Shown here piece by piece: positions 37,208 through 51,062 of a stretch of 64,000 nt of DNA (positions are counted from its first letter, which is position 1; each line of letters begins with the position of its first letter). The notes below the pieces were generated by a model. That model saw only the letters and a list, made by a program, of their open reading frames with translations. It was not told the DNA's origin and searched no databases. A program made the position numbers and the translations under genes. The DNA is taken from assembly GCA_029339505.1 (NCBI GenBank), contig JAQISU010000026.1, positions 186,001 to 250,000 of the forward strand. Direction: 5' to 3'. This DNA comes from Unio delphinus. Lineage: Eukaryota; Mollusca; Bivalvia; Unionida; Unionidae.

Positions 37208-39769
37208 ATGAAAGAGAACATGCTCTTTCATTATTACATGATTTCAAACTCAGTAAACATTGGACTGGCCGGACCAGGGAAAACATATCTGTTGTTTAAT
37301 CTGATAATCATGAGATTATTAACGTCTGATCAGTTGTGCATAGCTTTTACATCAGCGGACAATCAACCAAGTTATAATGTAATCAGGGATGCGCCAATAA
37401 ACAAATCGTTTAAGGCTTATATAATGCCCACAGTGGATAAAAAGCGCCACCTTTTGACGATTTTGTTGCGAGAAATTATCTTGTCCTGTACGATTATCAT
37501 AAGCTTGACAACCCCGCAAAAATATTTTTCTGAGGTTCACACAAAACATAGACGTGCCTAGTCACTCAAAGCCCACAAACGAGTAGTATCCCTACAAACA
37601 CCCTGCATATGTGGTGAAAGACCCAGAATTGAGATGGAAAAAAATCACAAAGCACGGAAGCAGCTGCTAAGCGAATAAAACGTATACTTGAATAAAAACT
37701 AAAGGCAAATAGAAACAAGGAGAAGACTTCTATGTACTATATGACCCTCAAAATCTTGCAGATCGGTTTTTAAACACTCGTAGGATCGGTTCGCGCGGCA
37801 ACAAAGCACCAAACGTTGGCATGTTTTTGCAAATACAATCCCAGTGTTTCCTCGATGATAACGATCTCATTACCAAACCATACTTTTTTGTGACTTTATC
37901 TACACCTGTCATTGCGGGGTAATCACATACACTCGAGATCGAACTTATTTCGCTGAAAACTATCGCATTTTACCTACTATTCAATCGCAGTCATTTTGAG
38001 GATTCCCCACGACAAATTCGTTTTGTGTTTTTCAGACTTTCTGCGAGCGGATCAATAAATAATAGAGATCCAAGGGAGAATCACATATGTGACTGTAATG
38101 ACTCTAAAAGTTATATACGCGTACACTAATCTACACTCAGTTCTGCCATCTCAAACGAATCGCTAATTTACGAGGTTAATATTACACAATTGTCGCTGAG
38201 AACAATTAATGGCTGGCTAAAATATTGTAATGAGATTCCGGTTGACACTTGAATGTTGCGTGCAGCACCAGTCTATACATGTTACGTGTATCTTCGTTGT
38301 CATAATGGCCAGATGGCACATATTCGTTTTACCCTTGTGGACGAAGACGGGCACATGCTGGACCTCAGCATGGTGACCTTGACAATACAACTGTTCATTA
38401 GATATCGACCTACTAGTTACATGCAGCGACGATCGTACGTGGACGTGTGATTCAGCGGGTGTTCCCAATTCTAGAAAACACCGTTTTACGTGACATATTG
38501 CGGAAATGGCTTTAGACAATGTTATATATGGATTGGTTATCTGCGCGCAAAATGTGCTCCTAGCCGATATCGCGCGCTGCATCAACCGCTAAATAAGTTG
38601 TAATGTGGGTCGTTGATAGCAATACAAACGTTGCTGGGGATTAGTTGAAAGATCCGGGAATGCAAGACGTCAAGTTGATTCGAGACTTTCTACGACGTGA
38701 ATCGCGCACCACCAAAAGCAGCTACACTTCGATCGACATCAACAATTTCATCACCGATCAATACAATCATCAATGAAGCCGCTCAAAAACGTATAGCTAA
38801 TTCAGCGATTACAACTTGGCAATGTGAAGTGAATTTCACTTGTTGTGCAAATGATATTAGAACAAACCATACCATAAGTGTATAAGTAATAACGATGCCA
38901 AAAGTCTAAAGTACACCCGATTCTTCGTGGGACACAGGTGCGGCTATAATGTTAAATCGCAACACCAAAACTTTTCAGTAGTATTCGCACCCGGATTGGG
39001 ATCTCTGGTCATTAAAACAAGAATTACACATTTCGAGATTTCGTTCCATGTGAGTCATTCTTGGAAATCGAGAGAAAAATGATACAATTCAACAATAACT
39101 GTTATCTTATCACTACACAGGTTGGATTTATTAACAATGGCATCATGAAGTTGTTTGTCAGCGCACGTTAGAAATGAATATAAACAATTATTGCAATGTT
39201 GACATTGCCGCGAAGATTAATGGAATTTTGACGGCTATTCCTGATCTGTTTTTACCAGTATTATCTTGTCCGCCGATGATGGTTTGCGGAACCTATGATT
39301 GTAGAAACACCCAAAATCGTTGATAGACACAGAAGTAAATAAAATGATAGCCGGGATTAAAGAAATTGTTGTTTCTGATCATGGTAAACTAACAAAGAAT
39401 AATACAAAATATTCTCAAGTAGACAACAATGTTCTGACTGTGATTGAACTAAAGTCACACAACAGCGTGGAATTCGAATACCAAATCGTATGCAAAAAGC
39501 TGTTGTACTTGCGTTATTAGCGCATCAGAATGTAAGACGGGTTTGTGAAACGTCAACACGATCAAATATCCGAATTCCTCCACGAGCTCCGCAAGCCATA
39601 CCTGAACGAGTGGATGAGCAAAGACCGTCATAGTTTTGTAGCCAATGATTCAGAACAAGAACACCGCATGTGTATTAAGCATACTATTGCTACTGAGGCC
39701 AATACAAAGGCATGGCAGTTACAAGGACCCGATTTTATTTACAGTTATATGAACGTCGTGGTAAGTTAG
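37208..39769 (+). pseudogene. decayed coding cluster with a P-loop ATPase fragment; virus- or Maverick-like candidate
   Basis: Successive plus-strand open segments in varying frames. 37208-37561 (117 codons) holds NIGLAGPGKTYLLFNL, a perfect Walker A (G-x4-G-K-T). 37713-37922 is open for 69 codons (FYVLYDPQNLADRFL). 38253-38450 has HIRFTLVDEDGHMLDL, a beta-rich D-x-D-G pattern that I associate loosely with structural proteins of Polinton-like elements. 38697-38885 is Ser/Thr/Asn-rich. 39174-39323 has ILTAIPDLFLPVLSCPP. 39320-39520 and 39545-39769 follow directly. No single frame is long and stops intervene, so nothing here is functional. No terminal inverted repeats were identified; the 28-bp minisatellite begins just after 39870. 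Family assignment is inference and needs a profile search. Confidence 0.45.
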
Positions 39770-39872
39770 AAAATTATCGGGCAATTATTTCGATTGGACA
39801 TATGTCAGATAAAGACCTGAGAAAACATATTTTATAGATGGGTCCAAAAATCATTTGCAGCGTACAGGTCAA

Positions 39873-40785
39873 ATGAATGTTTGAAATTAAGAGATTACAA
39901 TTGAATCCTTGTAATTTACTATATTGCAGTTTAATGTTTGGAGTGCGAGAATGCATTTTAATGTTTGGAATTACTAGAATGCATTTCAATCGCCGGAATT
40001 GCAATTTAAATTTTGGAAATTACGAGAATACAAATGAATATTTAGAATTACGATGGTGCAGTTGAATATTTTTTTATAACGAGCTTGCACTTGCATGTTT
40101 GATAATAAGAAATTACCAATGAATGTTTCAAACAATGAGAATGCAAATGAATGTTTTCCAATTATGAGATTGCAATTGAATGGTTGGTATAAAGAACGTG
40201 CCATTTAATGTTTGGTATTACGAACGTGCCATTTAATGTTTGATCTTACGAACTTGCCATTTAATGTTTGATATTACGAACTTGCCATTTAATGTTTAGT
40301 ATTACGAACTTGCCATTTAATGTTTGGTATTACGAACTTGCCATTTAATGTTTGATATTACGAACTTGCCATTTAATGTTTGGTATTACGAACTTGCCAT
40401 TTAATGTTTGGTATTACGAACTTGCCATTTAATGTTTGATATTACGAACGTGCCATTTAATGTTTGGTATTACGAACTTGCCATTTAATGTTTGATATTA
40501 CGAACTTGCCATTTAATGTTTAGTATTACGAACGTGCCATTTAATGTTTGGTATTACGAACTTGCCATTTAATGGTTGGTATTAAGAACGTGCCCTTTTA
40601 ATGTTTGGTCTTAAGAACTTGCCATAGCATATTTTGTATGTAACAATTGAATCTTTGGGATTATGATACTGCAGTTTCATCTTGGGCAAATTTCGAAACT
40701 ACAATTGGATGTTTCGAAATGCGAGAATTGAATGGATGTTTCGAATTAAGAGATTACAATCGAATGTATGTAATTAAGACCGGAA
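39873..40785. repeat. 28-bp minisatellite with homogeneous core and divergent edges
   Basis: Core (about 40190-40620): the unit GTATTACGAACTTGCCATTT plus AATGTTTG is repeated about 15 times, nearly identical. Flanks (39873-40190 and 40620-40785) hold recognisable but strongly diverged units such as GAATTACGAGAATGCATTTC. Open frames here are by-products of the repeat. Confidence 0.94.
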
Positions 40786-41071
40786 GCAAAGGCAAGGAAT
40801 TCGTATAAACTATGTGGAATACACGAAGCAACGTATAAACTTTTCGCAAAATCGGCCCTTCATAATCCGTACGATTACATATATGGTAATGGATGAAATA
40901 TGTTGAGTGTTTTCTTTACAGGTGTGTACATTATGAGTGATTGAATGCACATATAGATTCAGAAAATTAGATCGGAGTCGTCGAGGGGTCAGATTGTGAC
41001 GGGCCTTGTGTTAAGTACCTTGTGTTATATGGTGAGTGTATACATTAATTTGCCCACAATTAAGTACCTGT

Positions 41072-41204
41072 GTGTCTGCGGCATGATGCTACAGTGCTAG
41101 ACATCACTATAAACTGCCTCATTGCAGACATCGTAGCGATATGACTTAAAATTTTTTAAAGCTACGTAAAAAATCATAATCAAACAAACAAACAAACAAC
41201 TGTG
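41072..41204 (+). mobile_element. SINE-A, 5'-truncated
   Basis: Only the 3' half is present: GTCTGCGGCATGATGC, CTAGACATCACTATAAACTG, CATCGTAGCGATATGAC and the tail AATCAAACAAACAAACAAAC. The tRNA-like head is missing. Confidence 0.88.
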
Positions 41205-41991
41205 GACATCTCCGAAGTTTTTGTACTTTCAAGAAACTCTTATTAAAAATAAATATGGCAGACCAACTAAGCATGTAAGTGTAGTGAACACTTCGTCAGT
41301 GTCTACGTTTACCTGTGAAATGTGTGCAAAATAGTTAGGCGACGTTGCACGTTCTTAATGAATTGGCTCATTTATCTAAATATATTCGTCAAATTCCAAA
41401 TGGAGAATAGTATATCAGATGTAAACTAAAACTAGATAATCATCAATTAAAGTTGTACAAAATTGAAACCTCTATTTTGATTTCACATTTCAAGCTGGTA
41501 TCTATAATGGGTATTGAAGCAGCTCCAGTTTGTATTCAGCCTTTCGCAGTTGTGTTGTTTATCAGACATATTCGACTATTAACAAAGTCTCGTGAAGAAT
41601 AACAATGGGGAAAAAAAAGGTATACAAGTTATAAGTTACATTTCATCCAATTTAGTTCGCCACTACGCTTACTCATGAATTGTGTGCAAAATAATAAAAT
41701 GATGTTTAATTTCTTCATTCAATCATGCCCCTTCGACTAAATCTATTCGGCATTTTCAGACTCAAATGTAGTATATTACAGGTCCACAAAAGTGTTACAA
41801 TCCTCGAAAAAGTTGGAGAAGATTCAAACGTCTATTCAGTTTTCAAAGTTTAGGTCTGTTTATATGTGCTCAAGCTGTTCCCTTTCCACATGACCCTGCA
41901 GCCGTGGGCAAGGGATTATAACTCCAAATCTGCTGCGTATAGTATATGTCATCTTAGTGCAAAATACAAGTGTAACGTTTGTAAAAACGAA
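41205..41991. other. AT-rich spacer
   Basis: No gene or repeat was recognised. Confidence 0.45.
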
Positions 41992-42328
41992 AATGTTCTA
42001 AACTCTCACTGTAATTACCATTTTGGTATAACTTTTATACTCGTATAAATGTTCTAAACTCTCACTGTAATTACCATTTTGGTATAACTTTTATACTCGT
42101 ATAAATGTTCTAAACTCTCACTGTAATTACCATTTTGGTAAAACTTTTATACTCGTATAAATGTTCTAAACTCTCACTGTAATTACCATTTTGGTATAAC
42201 TTTTATACTCGTATAAATGTTCTAAACTCTCACTGTAATTACCATTTTGGTATAACTTTTATACTCGTATAAATGTTCTAAACTCTCACTGTAATTACCA
42301 TTTTGGTATAACTTTTATACTTGTATAT
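41992..42328. repeat. 56-bp tandem array, 6 near-identical copies
   Basis: The unit AAATGTTCTAAACTCTCACT, then GTAATTACCATTTTGGTATA, then ACTTTTATACTCGTAT is repeated six times with only one or two substitutions overall. Confidence 0.97.
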
Positions 42329-42426
42329 ATGGAGTCAAACTGGAAACAGCATATAACATATTCTGCCGTTACATAACGATCTATTTTGTTTTGTTCTTCT
42401 GATTACTCCTAATTAAATGCTGTTGA

Positions 42427-42428
<2 letters not shown>

Positions 42429-42477
<49 letters not shown>
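42429..42477. repeat. (GT)n microsatellite
   Basis: About 24 GT units. Confidence 0.97.
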
Positions 42478-42478
<1 letters not shown>

Positions 42479-43916
42479 CTTGCGATAAAGAGAGGAACTA
42501 TTGTTTCCAAAAATTTCCTTTAAATATTTCCAAACCAAACCTTTTCCCAAAAAGACACCACTTCACTTTTCAAGTAAGCAATCACTTCACGAAAATAGGC
42601 ACACTAGCAGTAAACCTACATATTTATGCCATCTTTCCCAGAATAGCTCTTCTTACAAGTTCAAGTAAAGCACATAGTTGGCTTGTTCTTCTTGAATGAC
42701 GTAATAAAAAGAAACATTCGATCCTATTTGCTTGTGCTTTCCCAAGATCGTTTTAGACTGTCTACAACCTAGATACGTATAAACAAGACAATTTCTGGCA
42801 CAATCAGAAAGTTGCGAGCAATGTATGCGAAATAAGAACTTAACTGAATAAAAACACATGTTTCTCACTCTGCTGTTTGTAGAGCGAGTTAGTTGACAAA
42901 GTGCCATGAAAAACGTCTATTATAAATTAAACTCGCACGATTTACATATATCGTTCCAAGTAATTGGCCAAGAATGCATACAAGTTAGTTAGAATTGTCA
43001 GACATATTAGTTTTACGTATACATAGCCAAAATATTGCAAAATTAGCAGATGACTGGAAACCTAGACTCCTTTTTGCTGGCGGTAAGGATGGCATTGACT
43101 CCAACAGTATGAATTTCATTTTCAAAACAAACAAAATATTTTTTTATTTACCTTAAACCAATAACAATTTTTCATTTTGCATTTTTCGTAATCATTAAAC
43201 AAAATTTAACAATGAACGTACATCTTTTCCACGTACCTTTGCAACCATATGATGTAGGAAATATGACTTGTTTAGTTTAAAGTAGACGTTGCATGTATAC
43301 ACTAATGGCTGGTAACTAAAATCGCGATATCTGAGATTTTAAAAGAAATTCTCAATGCGATGACGATATCAGCATATCGGCCATTCCAGTAAAGATAGGT
43401 AATCATGAGTATTAACAGTCACAATCGCAGTTTAAATTTACTGACAGGAAAATAATTGCACAAAAACTCTAAAATACTGCTCTAGAGGACTGTCACATAT
43501 TTGATACAGTCGATTTGTTGACTTCATGTTAACAACGGGAAATCCGCTACATATAAGCTAGAACTATAATGAAACAACTGTAGCTCTTGATAACTTTTAA
43601 ACATGTGTTATAGCTTTAAGACATGCCATTGTCGCTTCCGCTGAGATGTTGTGCAGTGTTTCCGTTTCTCAGAAGTAAAAGTCAGAACAGTTTCCGATAT
43701 CAGCAGTCGTTAGATTGTTGCGAAGTTAAGCGTGTTTGGTCCAAATAGCTTTTCAATATACGTTTGAACACATGCAAAATGACTGAGCTGAGAGGCGTGG
43801 AGGTCTCGAAAGGGGTCTCAATTAAAATAATAAAAATATTAATATATGAAAATATAAAAAAATATAAAACATTGAATGACAGTGAGAGAGGAGAGGTTGT
43901 CGTTCTAACACAAAAT

Positions 43917-43952
<36 letters not shown>

Positions 43953-44387
43953 ATTGCGTCTAATCGATAAAACGCACGTACTTCATTGCACCCACTCTCT
44001 ACGACTTCCTTAAGTGTAAAATTTGTTTTGTAGTAAACAAAGGAGCATACGACGGTTGCCAGGAGAATATTAATTCTCAGTAGTTATTACAGATACAGTC
44101 AAAAATTCTATCGATATATACATGAAAAAGCACACAACTTCATCGACAAAAGGATAAACAAAAGAGTACGGTGTGTACTCGCTTGTAGGTCGAATCCAAC
44201 TGCAAACAACATACATCCTGATCTGCCGTCGCATAATGCACTGGCACATCCGGGCCAAAGTTCATTGTCTTACTGATTCCCTCCAGAAAACTACATATAC
44301 ACTGATCTACCGGCCCATTATCTGGATCATGTTTGTTCGCAGTTTGACTCCTGTTAAAAGCGAATAACAACGGTATTTCTATGTGTG
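42478..44387. other. AT-rich intergenic DNA with a (GA)n tract
   Basis: A GA microsatellite lies at 43919-43950. No gene was recognised. Confidence 0.45.
43919..43950. repeat. (GA)n microsatellite
   Basis: About 15 GA units. Confidence 0.96.
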
Positions 44388-44486
44388 TAGGATTTGCATT
44401 TTTAACGTAGCTTTAATGATTTTTCAGTCATTTCGTTGATGTCTACAGTGTGGCAGTTAATAGTGATATCTAGCACTGGGCATCAT
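44388..44486 (-). mobile_element. SINE-A, 3' part (split by a LINE)
   Basis: The plus strand reads TAACGTAGCTTTAATGATTT through TAGTGATATCTAGCACTGGG to CATCAT, matching the tail half of reversed SINE-A copies. The rest resumes at 45187 after the LINE. Confidence 0.9.
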
Positions 44487-45117
44487 CTGGGATATGGTAA
44501 ATATCTTTCAGTTGATGCCACTAAAACACTTGTGTGTTCATTAGTACTTTCAAGACTGGACTATTGTAACTCAATTCTGTTTGTTTCGTCACAATATTTA
44601 CTTCAGAAACTTCAAAAAGTTCAAAACACAGCTGCACGGATCATCTTTAGAGTACCTCGATCTGAGCACACCTCACCACTGCTCTGTAGCGTACACTGGC
44701 TATCAATTCGATACAGAATCAAACACAAAATTTGTTCTCTGTGCTATGTTTCAATGACAGACTCCAGTCCAACATACCTATCCAGCCTCACCCACGTGTA
44801 TACACCAGCTAGATCCTTACGTTCTTCTTCTGATAATAGTATACTCATTGTTCCCAAGGTGAAAACAAATTGCCCATTGAAATTACACACAAAGACACAG
44901 TGGTCCCTTTTAAGATTGCTCTTAAGACTCACCTGTTTCGATTGCAGGGACAAACTTAGCGACCTAATCATGTTTTATATCTTATATGTTTTCAGCATGT
45001 TTGTTATGTTTCCAAATTTCATTGTTTTTGTCATTTGTTGTTCTGTAGTGTAGTCATATCATTATTGATGGTGTAAAGCGCCATGGAGCTTCGAAAGATT
45101 AGGCGTTATACAAAGTC

Positions 45118-45168
<51 letters not shown>

Positions 45169-45188
45169 ATTATTATTATTATTATTAT
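44487..45188 (+). mobile_element. CR1/L2-like LINE, 5'-truncated, nested in a SINE
   Basis: Encodes the C-terminal part of a non-LTR reverse transcriptase (RNA-templated copying of its own transcript at a nicked target). LSRLDYCNSILFVSS, LQKLQKVQNTAARIIF and LLCSVHWLSIRYRIKHKI are typical of the thumb and post-catalytic region of CR1/L2 elements. The catalytic domain is absent through 5' truncation. Relative to the copy at 48531, about 52 bp are missing near 44870; this shifts the frame and removes the conserved SYGQHSFAYQGPATWNELP stretch. The 3' end GTAAAGCGCCATGGAGC followed by (ATT)n at 45121-45188 is the usual L2-type tail. It is dead as an autonomous element. Confidence 0.9.
45121..45188. 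repeat. (ATT)n tail of the LINE
   Basis: About 22 ATT units with one change, at the LINE 3' end. Confidence 0.97.
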
Positions 45189-45400
45189 CATGCTGCAGAC
45201 GTGTAGCATGATGTCACATTTTCATGACACCAGGTCGACCAGGCCTAACACTACCCTCTTAATGCTGAGAGTCTAGAGGGCAGCGGTTATTACCATTTTT
45301 AAAAGTCTTTTGGTATGACTCGATTGTGATCAAACCCGCAACCTCCCGCATCCGAGGCGGACGCTCTAACCAAGAGGCCATTGGAGCCGTCCGCGACGGT
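45187..45400 (-). mobile_element. SINE-A, 5' part (split by a LINE)
   Basis: Resumes with ATCATGCTGCAGACG and continues CTAACACTACCCTCTTAATG, TTTGGTATGACTCGATTG, CCCGCATCCGAGGCGGACGC and the A-box complement TCTAACCAAGAGGCCATTGG. ATCAT is present at both edges of the LINE (44482-44486 and 45187-45191). Confidence 0.9.
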
Positions 45401-45842
45401 ACTAGTATTTTGGCTGTGATGAAACGTAATTCAACGTAACAGTTCAGCTGACGTCACCGCTATTATCCGACATCATAAAGAACTAACCATGCATGCAACT
45501 GCTTCATTGAAATAAAATGTTTTTAATTCATTTGCGTGGGGATGAAAATTTTATTTTACGTTCTAGCATTGGAGTACCAAAATAAATTCTTACGCTACAA
45601 TTGGTTTAAAATAATATGAAACAGGCAAAGCCAAGGAAAAGTAGACTGGCACATTGCGTCTACAGTATGAGCGCTTCACCATACAATTGAATAATGAAAA
45701 GAGACAGTCGTTGTCCCTGCACTGATCCCGAATCACGACGTGCCGAAGTGGGAAAGAACAGTCAAATTCCAAAAGTATTTTCGTCTGAATGGTACAGTAG
45801 TATACTTTTGGGTGATACAAATAAATACGTTAACAAGTATAA

Positions 45843-45889
<47 letters not shown>

Positions 45890-46201
45890 AGAAAGAAAGA
45901 AAGCTTCTTTCTAATTCGCTATTTCAGGGTTTTCGTACGAAATTCCTTTACGGCATTAGACGAAATATCTTGCAGAAAGGAGTCCCCGCAAATAACCTGT
46001 AATGATCCATTACTGAATATGACGCCATAATAAGCTTGGTCTGGCTAACCTACATACCCAATAATGACAAACGTATTGCACATTTCCAAAAGTCCTCGCG
46101 CTGTTCTGCTTTTGTATCGTTGAATTATAGTGTTTTGTAAAACATATACTGTTGATTAGCGAATATAGACAGGTTATATAAATAGATAAAATTCCATTTA
46201 T
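45401..46201. other. intergenic DNA with an (AAAT)n tract
   Basis: An (AAAT)n then (GAAA)n tract lies at 45838-45904. No gene was recognised. Confidence 0.5.
45838..45904. repeat. (AAAT)n with (GAAA)n edge
   Basis: About 13 AAAT units, then about 3 GAAA units. Confidence 0.96.
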
Positions 46202-46387
46202 TTAACTGATTGGGTCTTTAAGATCTTTAGATTTATCGCTCATGTCATCAGAGGATTCATTCGTGTAACTCGTTGCAGATGTTGGTTCAGACACCTTAGA
46301 TGTAGTGAGTGATTTAATCAACGTCAGGGACATTTTTTGCATAATATCAATATTTTCTCTGCTAATACGAATGACAAAAGCATGCAT
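46202..46387 (-). CDS. weak small ORF or exon relic
   Basis: A 61-codon minus-strand frame that ends in a Ser/Asp/Lys-rich acidic tail (NESSDDMSDKSKDLKDP), which looks more protein-like than random AT-rich DNA. The frame is closed by stops 10-12 codons upstream of its ATG. I see no known domain, splice site or neighbour that supports it. Confidence 0.15.
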   Translation of the reverse strand: MHAFVIRISRENIDIMQKMSLTLIKSLTTSKVSEPTSATSYTNESSDDMSDKSKDLKDPIS

Positions 46388-46629
46388 CGTTTCTCTTCTA
46401 AAATGATTTCTAGCTTATAAATTTATCAATGGATTCCGAAAATGTGTCCGAAAACAAATGTAACATCTTTTGAGTCTCTTTGATTAATTTGTTTAATGCA
46501 GTCAAACGAAAGAGTGATTAAAAATTTTCTGTTACATTTTTTTTTACATGCCAGTGATCTGGTAGATTAACCCCATATTTAGAGACCTCAATAAATTACT
46601 TCAAAGTAACAAGATGTGTAAATTGTTTG

Positions 46630-48095
<1,466 letters not shown>

Positions 48096-48530
48096 GCTAT
48101 ATATTCTCTACTGTATTTTTAAAATATCATTACGAGTACAATTGTTTTGCGTAGATAATTTTTATTTGCCACAATGTGTAGTGCTTGCACTGCAGTAAAA
48201 TAAATCATTAACGTGATTTCTCTTGTTTCTGTGGAATAGTTCTAATATAAAAGATCGGCCCGACTGAAAATCTTGCAATCATGATTATTTTCAGAATAAA
48301 CAAACACGTGTCTATTCTCAAATGCAGTTATTCTCGTTCCTGCTCTGCGCAATGTTCTATCCATCCCACTGGATATTTATTTGGCCATTGTTTATATTTG
48401 TTGTTTATTTTATACATTTTTTTTTTTTTTTTGGGGGGGGGGGCTCTGTTTGGCTGTTTGTTTTGCCAATTGCCTTTAGTTATTTATTAAAACTAAGTCA
48501 AGATTTACTCATTGCACACGACTTGCACGG

Positions 48531-49203
48531 ACTAAAACAACTGTGTGTTCATTAGTACTTTCAAGACTGGACTATTGTAACTCAATTCTGTCTGGTTCAT
48601 CACAATATTTATTCCAGAAACTTCAAAAAGCTCAAAACACAGCTGCACGGATCATCTTTTATAGTACCTCGATCAGTTCACACCTCACCACTGCTCTGTA
48701 GCCTACACTGGCTATCAATTCGATACAGAATCAAACACAAAATTTTTTCTCTGCGTCATGTTTCAATGACAGATTCCAGTCAAACATACCTATCCAGCCT
48801 CACCCACGTGTATACACCAGCTAGATACTTACGCACTTCTTCTGACAATCGTATACTCATTGTTCCCACGGTGAAAACAAAGTCATATGGACAACATTCT
48901 TTTGCATACCAGGGCCCGGCGACCTGGAACGAATTGCCCATTGAAATTATACACAAAGACACAGTGGTCCCCTTTAAGAGTGGTCTTAAAACTCACCTGT
49001 TTCGACTGCAGGGACAAACTTAGGGACCTAATTATGTTTTGTATCTTATATGTTTTCAGCATGTTTTTATGTTTTCCAATTTCATTTTTTTTTTTGTCAT
49101 TTGTTTTTCTTTAGTGTAGTCATATCATTATTGATGGTGTAAAGCGCTTAAAGCTTCGAAAGATTAGGAGCTATACAAAGTCCTCATTTTTATTATTATT
49201 ATG
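48531..49203 (+). mobile_element. CR1/L2-like LINE, 5'-truncated sister copy
   Basis: Nearly the same sequence as 44487-45188, starting at the same region of the reverse-transcriptase C-terminus. It keeps the block SYGQHSFAYQGPATWNELP and the terminal FKSGLKTHLFRLQ before a stop at 49023, so it represents the family's true C-terminus better. Upstream frameshifts break the frame. The 3' end is GTAAAGCGCTTAAAGC with a short (ATT)n at about 49190-49201. Confidence 0.9.
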
Positions 49204-50083
49204 TCAAAATACGCAAATGTCATGGAAGAACGAAGTTGTGAGGTATATAAGGAATACGTTGGCAAAACATACATTAGGATAACAAACTTAAAATTGAGGC
49301 TGCATTTAATATTTAAATATTACACTCATGTACACAGGTACAAATTATAATTGATATTAATGCAGATGAAAGTAAATGATAGCATCATTTCCAGCACATG
49401 TAATGTTCGTTTTTATACTACACTAGGAGGTTTGGCTGGAAATGCGATTTGTCATTTCTCAAAAGAGGACTACTGCATGTTTTACTGAGAGCTATTTACA
49501 TTCCAAAGAAAAATGTTGGCACTTGATACTTTGGGAGCTTCCAAGATAGCATGTTTCTACTTACATTTAGATGAATTTGGCATGAGTATGCGCACCTATA
49601 AACAAATGTTTTGTTCGTCTCCTAACAATAACTGCACTATCAAGCTGTTGATATTATTTTAATCCTAACAACAGAAAATATGCTTTATTCCTTTCATGTA
49701 AATTAGTATGTCCTTCTGTGATGATCCGACACTGTATCAATCGAATGTACATTGCACATGTTAAAATTTTGGCGCAGATCTGAAGGCCGTGAATTTATGA
49801 TAATATTAAAAAACCAAGCCTAATGATGCATGGTATCCGGACTCGTGATGATAACAAATGGCATTTCATAAACAAATGGTTATGAACATGAAGGGATGTT
49901 ACATATCTAGGGGCTTTGAAACAAATAAATCAGATCAGATCATAAACAATTCATAAATAGAATACTTTCAAAATTATTGAGCAGCAGGCAAGTCATTTTC
50001 AGAGAAGCAACCTAGGTAACAATGGGATCGCATGCGCATAAATTTGTACCAGTTTATTTACCACCTGTTATTTACCTCTCCTA
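49204..50083. other. AT-rich intergenic DNA
   Basis: No gene or repeat was recognised. Confidence 0.45.
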
Positions 50084-50404
50084 TTGCCTAGTAGTTAGAG
50101 CGTTGGCCGCGGAAGCGGGAGGTCGTGGGTTCGATCCCCGACCGAGTCATACCAAAGACTTATAACAATGGGACTAACAGCTGCCTCGCTTGACGCTCAG
50201 CATTAAGAGGTTAGTGTTAGCACTGGTCGGCCTGGTGTCAGGATAATGTGACTGGGTGGGACATCATGCTAAATGTCTACGGCATGATGCCTCAGTGCTA
50301 GACATCACTGTAAACTGTCTCACTGCAAACATCGTAGCGATATGACTGATATTTTTTTAATAAAAAAAAGCTACCTTAATAATCCTAATCAAACAAACAA
50401 ACAA
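50084..50404 (+). mobile_element. SINE-A, best-preserved full-length copy
   Basis: The A box lies in GCCTAGTAGTTAGAGCG. The B box GGTTCGATCCC is perfect. The body includes GACCGAGTCATACCAAAGAC, GCCTCGCTTGACGCTCAGC and CATCGTAGCGATATGAC, ending in AATCAAACAAACAAACAAA. This is the best reference for the family in this window. Confidence 0.95.
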
Positions 50405-50619
50405 AAACCATCTGCAAATTAAATTCTTGCATGTTTAAAAAAATTAGTTTAGTTAACAATGTACTCAAAGTACCGAGGAAGTAATAAAGAATCTCTAGGC
50501 ACTTAAGCGTTATTGTAGACCTTCTGTTCTTCGCAAATATTTTCTAACAACTTGAAGCTGCTTTTACTGAAACACCTTGAAATAATGATTATATACACTC
50601 TTGTTTCCACAAAAAGTCG

Positions 50620-50726
<107 letters not shown>

Positions 50727-51062
50727 GTTAGAAAAGTTATCGTACTTAGGGAAAATTACTTTAACACGAAAAATTGAATACAATAGAAAACTGCCATCTG
50801 AGAAAACCATTTTAAATAAATATGTTTGCCCGGAATTATAAAATTAAATTTTGATGTTTACCGTTGGGTCACCACTATATGATTTTTGATTGATCTCAAG
50901 TGAAATGATAAAGTCTGTGAATTGTGACTCTGTTCAGCGAAGGCAATCTTCTGATATTGTTTTTGAAGATTCATTTCAGTTTCCTAATATAAATATAGAT
51001 CATTTCATTATCCTTTGGAAATAATTGACGATATGTTCTGTTCGCCTCTCTCCAGCTCTTAA

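Noticed and set aside
50095..50165. Possible functional tRNA gene
   Set aside because: A and B boxes are present but the cloverleaf is imperfect and the sequence is the head of a repeated SINE with a common body and tail.
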